A DNA stretch of 64,000 nt from NCBI GenBank assembly GCA_900545545.1, contig UQZO01000010.1:1-64000 (forward strand), written 5' to 3'. The notes under the pieces are model-generated. The model saw nothing but the letters and a program-made list of their open reading frames with translations. It was not told where the DNA came from and made no database searches. Positions 17,776 to 25,377 of the stretch are shown one piece after another (the first letter of the stretch is position 1; each line of letters starts with the position of its first letter). The position numbers were made by a program, and so were the translations under genes. Source of the stretch: an uncultured Subdoligranulum sp. Lineage in GTDB: Bacteria > Bacillota > Clostridia > Oscillospirales > Ruminococcaceae.

Positions 17776-19467
17776 ATGAATACGATCGAAACCCGTTACC
17801 AGGCCTGGCTGGCCCAGCCCGGCCTGCCCGAGGACCTGGCTGCCGAACTGCGCGGCATTGCCGGGGACGCCGAAGCCATCAACGACCGCTTCTACCGCGA
17901 TCTGGCCTTCGGCACCGGCGGCCTGCGGGGCGTCATCGGCGCCGGTACCAACCGCATGAACCTGTACACCGTGCGCAAGGCCACCCAGGGCCTGGCCGAC
18001 TACCTCAACGCCACGGACCTGCCCAAGAAGGTGGCCATCGCCCACGACAGCCGCCACAAGGGCGACCTGTTTGCCCGGGAAACCGCCCGGGTGCTGGCCG
18101 CCAACGGCATCACCGCCTACCTCTACCCCCGGCTGGAACCCACCCCCGCTCTCTCCTGGGCGGTGCGGTACCTGGGCTGCGGCGCCGGCGTCTGCGTGAC
18201 CGCCAGCCACAACCCCGCCAAGTACAACGGCTACAAGGTCTACGGCGCCGACGGCTGCCAGATCACCCTGGAAGCCGCCGAGAAAATTCTGGCCGCCATT
18301 GAGGCGGTGGACATCTTCGCCGGGGTCAAGCTGGCGGACTACGACGAAGCCCTGGCCGACGGCCGCATCGTGACCATCGGCGAGGACTGCATCGACGCCT
18401 TTGTGGACGCCGTCTACGCCCAGCGTGTGGGCGACGGCGCGGGCATTGCCGACCTGAAACTGGTCTACACCCCGCTGAACGGTTCCGGCCTGGAATGCGT
18501 GCGCAAGCTGCTGGCCAAGCTGGGGGTGACCCACGTCACCGTGGTGCCGGAACAGGAGCAGCCGGACGGAGATTTCCCCACCTGCCCCTACCCCAACCCC
18601 GAGATCCGGGAGGCCATGGAGACCGGCCTGAAACTCTGCGACAGCGTCCACCCCGACCTGCTGCTGGGCACCGACCCCGACTGTGACCGCTGCGGCACCG
18701 CCGTGCCCGACGGCCAGGGCGGCTACCGGCTGATCACCGGCAACGAGATGGGCATCATCCTGCTGGATTACATCTGCCGTACCCGCACCGCCCGTGGCAC
18801 CATGCCCGCCGACCCCGTGGCCGTGACCACCATCGTCTCCACCGATATGGCCACCCCCGTGGCCGCCAAATACGGCGTGGAGCTGCGCCGCACCCTCACC
18901 GGCTTCAAGTTCATCGGTGAGCAGATCGGCAACCTGGAAGCTGAGGGCCACCCCGAGCGGTACATCTTCGGCTTTGAGGAGAGCTACGGCTACCTGTCCG
19001 GTGGCCATGTGCGGGACAAGGACGCCGTGAACGCCACGCTGCTGGTCTGCGAGGCCGCCGCCTGGTACGCCCAGCAGGGCATGACGCTGCTGGATGCCAT
19101 CGAGGCCCTGTACAAGGAATTCGGCTACTACCGCAACGCCCTGTGCTCCTTTACCTTTGAGGGCGAGAGCGGCATGCACACCATGCAGCAGCTGATGGCC
19201 GACCTGCGGGCCCACGCCCCTGCCGAAATCGGCGGCTACCGGGTAGAAAGCGCCGTGGACTACAACGTTCCCGGCGGCTGCCAGGGCCTGCCCCAGGCCG
19301 ACGTGCTGGAATACCGCCTGGCGGGCGGCCACAAGTTCATGGTGCGCCCCTCCGGCACCGAGCCCAAGATCAAGGTCTATCTTTCCGCCGTGGGCGCCAG
19401 CGAGGCCGACGCCGACGCCGTGAACGAGAAACTGGCCGCTGCTGCGGCCCAGATGATGAAAGGATGA
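17776..19467 (+). CDS. Phosphoglucomutase/phosphomannomutase
   Basis: A 563-residue alpha-D-phosphohexomutase with all four signature sites: the phosphoserine loop TASHNP, the metal loop DPDCDR, the sugar loop GFEESYGY, and the phosphate loop RPSGTEPKIK near the C-terminus. The start at 17776 follows CAGGAGCGTGCAACC. An upstream in-frame ATG at 17695 lies in the promoter hairpin and is rejected. It interconverts hexose-1- and hexose-6-phosphates. Being next to manA and downstream of GH130, it probably converts mannose-1-phosphate to mannose-6-phosphate. Members of this length also act on glucose-1-phosphate. Confidence 0.92.
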   Translation: MNTIETRYQAWLAQPGLPEDLAAELRGIAGDAEAINDRFYRDLAFGTGGLRGVIGAGTNRMNLYTVRKATQGLADYLNATDLPKKVAIAHDSRHKGDLFARETARVLAANGITAYLYPRLEPTPALSWAVRYLGCGAGVCVTASHNPAKYNGYKVYGADGCQITLEAAEKILAAIEAVDIFAGVKLADYDEALADGRIVTIGEDCIDAFVDAVYAQRVGDGAGIADLKLVYTPLNGSGLECVRKLLAKLGVTHVTVVPEQEQPDGDFPTCPYPNPEIREAMETGLKLCDSVHPDLLLGTDPDCDRCGTAVPDGQGGYRLITGNEMGIILLDYICRTRTARGTMPADPVAVTTIVSTDMATPVAAKYGVELRRTLTGFKFIGEQIGNLEAEGHPERYIFGFEESYGYLSGGHVRDKDAVNATLLVCEAAAWYAQQGMTLLDAIEALYKEFGYYRNALCSFTFEGESGMHTMQQLMADLRAHAPAEIGGYRVESAVDYNVPGGCQGLPQADVLEYRLAGGHKFMVRPSGTEPKIKVYLSAVGASEADADAVNEKLAAAAAQMMKG

Positions 19468-19474
19468 TTTTTGT

Positions 19475-20395
19475 ATGGCCATGCTGAAACTGAAACCCAC
19501 CTGCAAAGACTACCTGTGGGGCGGCGACAAGCTGCGCACCGACTTCGGCATTGAGAGCGACCTGCATCCCCTGGCCGAGGCGTGGGTGCTCTCCTGCCAT
19601 CCCGACGGCCCCTCCACCATCGTGGGTGGGGACCACGACGGCCAGACCCTGGCCGACTACCTGGCCGAACAGGGCCGCGGCGTGCTGGGCACCGACTGCG
19701 AAAAGTTCGAGGATTTTCCCATCCTGACCAAATTCATCGACGCCAAGGGCAACCTGTCCATTCAGGTACACCCCTCCAACGAGTACGCCCTGGAGCATGA
19801 GCACCAGTACGGCAAGACCGAGATGTGGTACATTCTGGACTGCGAGCCGGGGGCCTTCCTCTACTACGGCTTTGACCACGAGATCAGCCACGAGGAATTT
19901 GAGCGCCGCATCCAGGACAACACCCTCACCGAGGTGCTCAACGCCGCGCCGGTGCACAAGGGCGATGTCTTCTTCATTCCTTCCGGCACGCTGCACGCCA
20001 TCTGCCAGGGTATCGTCATTGCCGAGATCCAGCAGAATTCCAACGTGACCTACCGCGTCTACGACTACGGCCGTGTGGGCGCCGACGGCAAGCCCCGCGC
20101 CCTGCACATTCCCCAGGCGCTGGCCGTCACCGAGCTGAAACCGCCCAAGGCCCACGACTTCGGCGGTCACCTGGCCCAGTGCGAGTACTTTACCGTGGAC
20201 GTCTACGACAACGACTTCACCGGCACCGCCGGGACCGAGAGCTTCGTCTCGCTGCTGGTGGTGGACGGCGACGGCACCGTGACCTGCGGCGGCGAAACGC
20301 TGGCCGTCCACAAGGGCGACAGCGTCTTTATCTCCGCCGGCAGCGGCGATTTCGCTGTTTCCGGCAGCCTGAAAACCCTCTGCACCCGCGTATAA
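19475..20395 (+). CDS. manA: Mannose-6-phosphate isomerase, class I
   Basis: A 306-residue type I phosphomannose isomerase of the short bacterial form. The zinc site is visible as IQVHPSNEYA with GKTEMW downstream and HAI in GTLHAICQG. It opens with KPTCKDYLWGGDKLRTDFG, close to the family start. It begins 7 bases after the mutase stop, so the two are translationally close. It converts mannose-6-phosphate to fructose-6-phosphate and so feeds glycolysis from mannose released by GH130 and GH38. Confidence 0.93.
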   Translation: MAMLKLKPTCKDYLWGGDKLRTDFGIESDLHPLAEAWVLSCHPDGPSTIVGGDHDGQTLADYLAEQGRGVLGTDCEKFEDFPILTKFIDAKGNLSIQVHPSNEYALEHEHQYGKTEMWYILDCEPGAFLYYGFDHEISHEEFERRIQDNTLTEVLNAAPVHKGDVFFIPSGTLHAICQGIVIAEIQQNSNVTYRVYDYGRVGADGKPRALHIPQALAVTELKPPKAHDFGGHLAQCEYFTVDVYDNDFTGTAGTESFVSLLVVDGDGTVTCGGETLAVHKGDSVFISAGSGDFAVSGSLKTLCTRV

Positions 20396-20401
20396 CCTGC
20401 C

Positions 20402-20436
20402 CACGCCCTGCCCGCCGCAGGGCGTGTTCTTTTTTG
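20402..20436 (+). terminator. Intrinsic terminator of the glycan operon
   Basis: A 10-bp perfect stem CACGCCCTGC/GCAGGGCGTG with a 5-base loop is followed by TTCTTTTTTG, directly after the manA stop. Confidence 0.93.
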
Positions 20437-20520
20437 CTTTTTCGGCCGGATTCGTCACAGTTTTTTCGTTTTCTCCCCGGTTTCTTAGTCCAGGCTAATG
20501 TGACAGGTTGGAGTTTGCGG

Positions 20521-20526
20521 TATAAT
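20521..20526 (+). promoter_or_regulatory. -10 element of the Crp/Fnr-type gene
   Basis: A consensus TATAAT lies 48 bases before the start codon. No good -35 is present; a weak GTGACA at 20500-20505 leaves only a 15-base spacer. Activation by a regulator is possible. Confidence 0.4.
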
Positions 20527-20574
20527 TGGAGAAACCCTTTGCCTTACTGCTGACCGAAAGAGTGGAAAATATAT

Positions 20575-21150
20575 ATGGATGCAGAGTATTTTTTGAGGAC
20601 CGCCTATGGCGTCCGGAATGAGGACCTGCTGCGGGAAGTTTGCGCCATGGCCACCGTCACCGATGTGACCAAAGGCACCCTGCTGGCCAACTGCGGCGAA
20701 CCCCAGACCCAGATCTTTTTCCTGATGAAGGGGATTTTCCGGGGCTTTTTCCTGGACATTGACGGCCGGGAGATCACCGACTGCCTGGCCTACCGCTGCG
20801 GCGAAGTGGCTATGGCCAGCTTCGGGCTGAACAACCCCGCCCAGGTCAACATCGAGATGATGACCGCCGGCACCGTGATGGGCCTGCCCGCCGCCGGCCT
20901 GGGCGCCCTGATGGGCAAATACCCCGAGGTGCTGGTGATTTACAACCAGCTGCTGACGAAATCCCTGCAAATGAACTGGGAGATGAAGATCGTGCTCTAC
21001 CAGCGCACCGCCCGGGAACGGTACGAATGGTTCCAGGAGAACTATCCCGGCCTTATCGACCGCATCAGCAACAAGTACGTGGCCTCCTTTTTGCGGATGA
21101 ACCCCGTCACCTTCAGCCGCCTGCTGCACAGCGGCGACCGCGACGCCTGA
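20575..21150 (+). CDS. Crp/Fnr-family transcriptional regulator
   Basis: A 191-residue protein with an N-terminal cyclic-nucleotide-binding-like beta roll (residues 15-115; LLANCGEPQTQIFFLMKGIF) and a short C-terminal helix-turn-helix (NKYVASFLRMNPVTFSRLL). There is no N-terminal cysteine cluster like that of Fnr, so iron-sulphur sensing is unlikely. The C-terminus is shorter than in classical Crp (about 210-230). It is a single-gene unit with its own -10 and terminator, placed between the glycan island and the selenium island. Its targets are unknown. Confidence 0.8.
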   Translation: MDAEYFLRTAYGVRNEDLLREVCAMATVTDVTKGTLLANCGEPQTQIFFLMKGIFRGFFLDIDGREITDCLAYRCGEVAMASFGLNNPAQVNIEMMTAGTVMGLPAAGLGALMGKYPEVLVIYNQLLTKSLQMNWEMKIVLYQRTARERYEWFQENYPGLIDRISNKYVASFLRMNPVTFSRLLHSGDRDA

Positions 21151-21160
21151 AAATGCCAAA

Positions 21161-21186
21161 AGCCGCCCCGACCGGGGCGGCTTTTT
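21161..21186 (+). terminator. Intrinsic terminator after the Crp/Fnr gene
   Basis: AGCCGCCCC/GGGGCGGCT with loop GACC and a T5 tail. Confidence 0.9.
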
Positions 21187-21209
21187 CCTTTCTTTGCACG
21201 GGCGGCGGC

Positions 21210-21253
21210 TTGACCTCGGGGGGCTGGTAGTGTTATTCTTTTTCTAGAATAAC
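21210..21253 (+). promoter_or_regulatory. selD promoter with overlapping palindrome
   Basis: TTGACC at 21210-21215 and TTATTC at 21233-21238 are 17 bases apart. The -10 lies inside the perfect inverted repeat GTTATTCT/AGAATAAC (21232-21239 and 21246-21253; 6-base centre). A repressor bound there would block the promoter. Confidence 0.5.
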
Positions 21254-21267
21254 GCCCCGGGAGGTCC

Positions 21268-22317
21268 ATGATGGAACAGGAAGAAAACATCAAACTCACC
21301 AAGCTGGCCCACTGCGCCGGCTGCGGCGCCAAGGTGGGCGCCGGGGTGCTGGCCCAGTTGCTGGGGGATATCCGCACCCACCACGACCCCAACCTGCTGG
21401 TGGGGTTTGATAAAAGCGACGATGCCTCGGTGTATAAAGTATCCGACGAGCTGGCCCTGGTGCAGACGGTGGATTTTTTCCCGCCCATTGCCGATGACCC
21501 CTATCTCTTCGGGCAGATCGCGGCCACCAACGCCCTTTCCGACGTGTACGCCATGGGCGGCGAGCCGAAACTGGCGCTGAACCTTTTGTGCATCCCGGAA
21601 TCCATGCCCAAAACCGCCGTCCACGACCTGCTGCGGGGCGGCTACGACAAGGTGTACGAGGCGGGGGCCATCATCACCGGCGGGCACAGCATCCTGGACG
21701 AGGAGCCGAAATACGGCCTGGCCGTGACGGGCTTTGTGCACCCCGACCGGGTGCTGACCAACGCCGGGGCCCGCCCCGGGGATGTGCTGCTGTTCACAAA
21801 ACCCCTGGGCATGGGGGTGCTGACCACGGCGGCGAAGGCCGACCTTTGCCCGCCCGAGGTTTTGCAGCAGGCCTATACCCTGATGACCACCTTAAACAAA
21901 GCGGCCCGGGACTGCATGGTGCGCTATGAAGTCCACGCCTGCACCGATGTGACGGGCTTCGGCTTTTTGGGCCACGCCTACGAGATGGCCCAGGGCAGCG
22001 GCGTGGGGATGGAAATTGACACAAACGCCGTGGACATTCTGCCCGCCGCGCTGGAATTTGCCAAAATGGGCCTGCTGCCCGAGGGGATGTACCGCAACCG
22101 GCACTATGCCGAGGCCGCGGTGGACCCCGGCGAAGTTCCCCTGGCCGTGCAGGATGTGCTCTACGACCCCCAGACGGCGGGCGGCCTGCTGATGGCCGTG
22201 GCCCCCGGGGATGCCGACGCCCTCTACCGGGATCTGCAGGGGGCGGTGCCCAGCGCCCAGCGGGTGGGCATCGTCCTGCCCGAAAAGGAGGGCGCGCCCC
22301 GCATCACGTTGCGGTAA
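21268..22317 (+). CDS. selD: Selenide, water dikinase (selenophosphate synthetase)
   Basis: A 349-residue SelD. The N-terminal catalytic stretch reads CAGCGAKVGAG, with Cys19 and Lys22 in the spacing of the E. coli Cys17/Lys20 pair. The codon is TGC, so this is a cysteine and not a selenocysteine form. The AIRS-type ATP-binding halves follow (KPLGMGVLTTAAK; DVTGFGFLGHAYEMA). Two ATGs in tandem (21268, 21271) follow GGGAGG; the second is better spaced. It makes selenophosphate from selenide and ATP. No selA, selB or selC is in this window, and the neighbours point to use in a molybdenum-selenium cofactor. The 3-prime end overlaps the convergent aminotransferase gene by 14 bases. Confidence 0.95.
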   Translation: MMEQEENIKLTKLAHCAGCGAKVGAGVLAQLLGDIRTHHDPNLLVGFDKSDDASVYKVSDELALVQTVDFFPPIADDPYLFGQIAATNALSDVYAMGGEPKLALNLLCIPESMPKTAVHDLLRGGYDKVYEAGAIITGGHSILDEEPKYGLAVTGFVHPDRVLTNAGARPGDVLLFTKPLGMGVLTTAAKADLCPPEVLQQAYTLMTTLNKAARDCMVRYEVHACTDVTGFGFLGHAYEMAQGSGVGMEIDTNAVDILPAALEFAKMGLLPEGMYRNRHYAEAAVDPGEVPLAVQDVLYDPQTAGGLLMAVAPGDADALYRDLQGAVPSAQRVGIVLPEKEGAPRITLR

Positions 22318-23455
22318 GGGCTTTGACGGCGGCCAGCGCCGCGTCGATGTCGGATTCTGTGGTAAACCACCCGGTGGAAAACCGCACAGTACCCCGAGGA
22401 AAAGTGCCCAGCGTTTTGTGGGCGGCGGGGGCGCAGTGCAGCCCGCACCGGGTCTGGATGCCGTAATCGGCCTCCAGCCGGTAAGCGATTTCGGCGTTAT
22501 CCTGCCCCACAAAATCCAGGCTGAACACCCCCACCCGGCGCGCCGGGTCGGCGGGGCCCACAAGGCGCACACCGGGCAGGTCCCGGATTTCCGCCAGAAA
22601 GCGGCGGCTGAGGGCCTCATCGTGGGCGCGGACGGCCTCCACCCCGATTTCCTGCAAAAATGCCAGGGCCGCCTCCCAGCCGTAGATGCCGGGGAGGTTG
22701 GGGGTGCCGGGCTCGAATTTATCGGGCATATAATCGGGCTGTTCCTCGCTGTCCGAGGCGCTGCCGGTGCCCCCGGTGATGTAGGGGTCCAGGGCTTTGG
22801 CAAAGTCCGGCGCCAGCAGCAGCGCCCCCAGCCCCTGGGGGCCCATGAGGCCCTTGTGGGCGGGCACGCTGAGGGCGGAAAGGCCCAGCTCCCGGAAAGA
22901 CAGGGGCAGATGCCCCGCCGTCTGGGCGGCGTCCAGGCAGAAGGGCACCCCGTGGGCGGCGCAGAGTCTGCCCACCGCGGCGGCAGCCTGCACCGTGCCC
23001 GACACGTTGGAGGCATGGGCCAGCACCACCAGTTTCGTATGGGGGCGGAACAGTGTTTCCAAGGCGGCCAGGTCGAGAAAGCCCTCGCCATCGCAGGGGA
23101 TGCGGTCGAAGGTCACCCCCTGTTTTGCCAGCCGCTGCAAAGGCCGCATGACGGCGTTGTGCTCCATCCCCGACACGATACAATGGTCGCCGGGGTGCAG
23201 CGCCCCGCCCAGCACCAGGTTCAGCCCCCAGGTGTTGCCGGGGGTGAGCACCACGTGGGTGGGGTCGGCAAAATCCAACAGTGCACACAACCGCTGGCGC
23301 AGCCGCAGTTCCACCAGTTCCGCCTGCTGGGCGGCACCGTAGACGCCCCGGTTGACGTTGGCCCCCACCTGGGTGAGATATTCCGCCATCCGCGCCGCCA
23401 CACAGGGCGGTTTGGGGAAGGACGTGGCGGCCTGATCGAGGTAGATCGTGGGCAT
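22304..23455 (-). CDS. Cysteine desulfurase-like class V aminotransferase (EF2568 type)
   Basis: A 383-residue PLP enzyme of the NifS/Csd fold. It begins IYLDQAATSFPKPPCV, has the PLP-lysine region SVPAHKGLMGPQG, the catalytic-Cys region IQTRCGLHCAPAAHKT and a C-terminal RFSTGWFTTESDID. This pattern is that of the aminotransferase family named after Enterococcus faecalis EF2568, which travels with orphan selD. The likely role is release or delivery of selenium (or sulphur) from (seleno)cysteine to SelD or the molybdenum cofactor. It is convergent with selD and expressed from its own promoter. Confidence 0.88.
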   Translation of the reverse strand: MPTIYLDQAATSFPKPPCVAARMAEYLTQVGANVNRGVYGAAQQAELVELRLRQRLCALLDFADPTHVVLTPGNTWGLNLVLGGALHPGDHCIVSGMEHNAVMRPLQRLAKQGVTFDRIPCDGEGFLDLAALETLFRPHTKLVVLAHASNVSGTVQAAAAVGRLCAAHGVPFCLDAAQTAGHLPLSFRELGLSALSVPAHKGLMGPQGLGALLLAPDFAKALDPYITGGTGSASDSEEQPDYMPDKFEPGTPNLPGIYGWEAALAFLQEIGVEAVRAHDEALSRRFLAEIRDLPGVRLVGPADPARRVGVFSLDFVGQDNAEIAYRLEADYGIQTRCGLHCAPAAHKTLGTFPRGTVRFSTGWFTTESDIDAALAAVKALTAT

Positions 23456-23491
23456 GGCAAAGCCCCTTTCTCATAAAGTACATCTGGCTAC

Positions 23492-23521
23492 AGTGTAGCA
23501 CAGGGGCGGCGGCCCGCGCAA
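23492..23521 (-). promoter_or_regulatory. Extended -10 promoter of the aminotransferase gene
   Basis: On the minus strand an extended -10 TGCTACACT has its hexamer at 23492-23497, and a weak -35 TTGCGC lies at 23516-23521 (18-base spacer). It gives a leader of about 30 bases. Confidence 0.45.
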
Positions 23522-23546
23522 TGCCGCGCCCAGAAAGCGCAGGCGA

Positions 23547-23808
23547 CATAAGAAAACAAAGGCTCTGCAAGAACTGCGAAGCATCGCAAAACCGCTGCAA
23601 AGCGGTCTATGCAAGGCAGAGGGCTGCGGCCTTGCCGCCCAAAATGACAGGCGGCATCTGCACGGAGTGCAGACCGGTTTGGCCGGTCAAAAGCCCCACT
23701 GGGGCTTTTGTGGCTGCGCCATCCCGGCACTCCTTGGTGGAATGCAAAGCCCGATAACGCGGCAGAGGCCGCTTTGCAGGCAGCGTTTTGCGACTTTGTT
23801 TTCTTATG
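23547..23808. repeat. 262-bp element with 15-bp perfect terminal inverted repeats (MITE-like)
   Basis: The ends CATAAGAAAACAAAG (23547-23561) and CTTTGTTTTCTTATG (23794-23808) are perfect inverted repeats. Inside, a second imperfect inverted pair follows (left TCGCAAAACCGCTGCAAAG, right complement TCGCAAAACGCTGCCTGC), with an extra 22 bases in the left arm. The middle holds several short hairpins, such as AAAAGCCCC-ACT-GGGGCTTTT, CTGCACGGAGTGCAG and ACCGGTTTGGCCGGT. There is no protein that I can support and no clear target-site duplication. It fills most of the 23456-23837 gap. It could be a miniature transposable element or a structured leader of yedE. Confidence 0.65.
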
Positions 23809-23837
23809 GAGCCGCGCGGAACAAGGAGGAATCGTTT

Positions 23838-24929
23838 TTGAAAAAAATCAACATCTGGGTGCCCGTCACCGGCGTGGTGGTGGGCCTGGCGGCCCTGCTG
23901 CTGGTGAGCCTGGGCAACCCCGGCAACATGGGTTTCTGCATCGCCTGCTTTTTGCGGGATATCTCCGGCTCCCTGGGCCTGCATCATGCGGCCAAGGTCC
24001 AGTATGTCCGGCCCGAGATCATCGGCCTGGTGCTGGGTGCCACCGCCATGGCCCTGGCGGGCAAGGAGTTCAAGGCCCGGGCGGGTTCTGCCCCGGCGCT
24101 GCGGTTTATTTTGGGCGGCATCGTCATGGTGGGGGCGCTGGCCTTTCTGGGCTGCCCGCTGCGGATGGTGCTGCGCCTGGGCGGCGGTGACGGCACGGCC
24201 CTGGCGGGCCTGGCCGGGTTCGTCTGCGGCATTCTGGTGGGCGTGGTCTGCCTGAAAAAAGGCTTTTCTCTGGGCCGCGCCTACAAGGTCAAACCCGCCG
24301 ACGGCTTTGTGCTGCCCGGCTTCATGATTGCCTTGCTGGTGTTGCTGCTGGCGGTGCCGTCGGTGCTGCTCTTCTCCACCGAGGGCCCCGGCGCCAGCCA
24401 CGCCCCCTGGGTCATTGCCCTCCTCGCCGGTCTGGCCGTGGGCGCCCTGGCCCAGAAAAGCCGCCTGTGCATGGCGGGGGGCATCCGGGATGCCGTGATG
24501 TTCAAGGATTTCAACCTGCTCAGCGGTTTCGGGGCCATCTTTGCGGTGGTGCTTATCGGCAACCTGATCCTGGGCCGGTTCCAGCCCACGCTGGCCGTGC
24601 AGCCGGTGGCCCACCACGATTACATCTGGAGTTTCCTCGGCATGACCGCCGCGGGCTGGGGTTCCATCCTGCTGGGCGGCTGCCCGCTGCGCCAGCTGAT
24701 CCTGGCCGGTGAGGGCAACGGCGACAGCGCCGTGACGGTGCTGGGCATGATCGTGGGCGCGGCGCTGTCCCACAACTTCGGCATGGCCGGCAACGCCGAC
24801 GCCATGACCGACGGTGTGTTTACCGCCGGCGGCGTGGCGATGCCCGGCCGCGTGGGCGTGGCGGTATGCCTGGTGCTGCTGGGCCTGATTTCCTATGCCA
24901 ACCTGTACAAAAAGGAGAAGAAAGCATGA
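23838..24929 (+). CDS. yedE: YedE-family putative selenium transporter
   Basis: A 363-residue membrane protein with about ten hydrophobic segments and internal duplication: two similar small motifs CIACFLRDIS and FLGCPLRMVLR in the first half, CMAGGIRDAVMF and LLGGCPLRQLILAGEGNGD in the second. This is the YeeE/YedE layout, and cysteine-bearing pore motifs of this kind transport sulphur or selenium species. The start is a TTG at 23838, 7 bases after AAGGAGGAATC; the longer open frame runs back into the inverted-repeat element and is not used. It begins a tightly overlapping operon with the TusA-like, DUF3343 and yqeC genes. Confidence 0.88.
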   Translation: MKKINIWVPVTGVVVGLAALLLVSLGNPGNMGFCIACFLRDISGSLGLHHAAKVQYVRPEIIGLVLGATAMALAGKEFKARAGSAPALRFILGGIVMVGALAFLGCPLRMVLRLGGGDGTALAGLAGFVCGILVGVVCLKKGFSLGRAYKVKPADGFVLPGFMIALLVLLLAVPSVLLFSTEGPGASHAPWVIALLAGLAVGALAQKSRLCMAGGIRDAVMFKDFNLLSGFGAIFAVVLIGNLILGRFQPTLAVQPVAHHDYIWSFLGMTAAGWGSILLGGCPLRQLILAGEGNGDSAVTVLGMIVGAALSHNFGMAGNADAMTDGVFTAGGVAMPGRVGVAVCLVLLGLISYANLYKKEKKA

Positions 24930-25135
24930 TTGACGCAAGAGGACTCTCCTGCCCCATGCCCGTGGTACTGGTGCAGAAGGCGGTGCAGGCCGACAGCCCC
25001 GCCACCCTGGAAGTGCTGCTGGATAACCCCTGCTCGGTGGAGAACGTGACCCGGTTTGCTTCCAACAGCGGCTACGCGGTGGAGGTCACCCCCGCCGACG
25101 AGGACGAGTACCGCCTGGTACTGACGAAACAATGA
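24926..25135 (+). CDS. TusA/SirA-like small carrier (YedF N-terminal type)
   Basis: A 69-residue protein with the TusA signature MIDARGLSCPMPVVLVQKA; the Cys in CPMP is the sulphur or selenium carrier residue. It overlaps the yedE stop (ATGA) and has AAAGGAGAAGAAAGC upstream. In many orphan-selD genomes this domain is the N-terminal half of a longer YedF protein with a DsrE-like second half; here it stands alone. Its likely job is handing persulphide or selenide from the transporter or desulfurase to the cofactor machinery. Confidence 0.85.
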   Translation: MIDARGLSCPMPVVLVQKAVQADSPATLEVLLDNPCSVENVTRFASNSGYAVEVTPADEDEYRLVLTKQ

Positions 25136-25377
25136 AGGACTATATTGCCACTTTCCACACCCACCTGAGCGCTTTGCTGACCTTTCAGGCGCTGCAGGGC
25201 CGGGGTGTGGCAGCCCGGATGATGCCGGTGCCCCGGGCGCTGAGTTCCAGCTGCGGCACCTGCGTGCGGTACACCGCCGACGACGATTGCCGGGACCTGC
25301 TGGACCGGGACTGGGAGGCGCTGTACGCCTGTGCAGGGGACGGCTACGCCTGCCTGGCGGCCGCGGAGGAACCATGA
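25132..25377 (+). CDS. DUF3343 putative Se/S carrier-like protein
   Basis: An 81-residue protein in an ATGA overlap with the TusA-like gene. It matches the DUF3343 pattern: YIATFHTHLSALLTFQAL, then MPVPRALSSSCGTCVRY with two cysteines close together. Such proteins occur beside selD, yedE and yedF and are proposed to move selenium or sulphur, but no biochemical role is established. It overlaps the yqeC start by four bases, so all four genes are probably translationally coupled. Confidence 0.8.
   Translation: MKDYIATFHTHLSALLTFQALQGRGVAARMMPVPRALSSSCGTCVRYTADDDCRDLLDRDWEALYACAGDGYACLAAAEEP

Noticed and set aside
21268..21340. Selenocysteine form of SelD
   Set aside because: The catalytic codon is TGC, so cysteine is used; no in-frame TGA is present.
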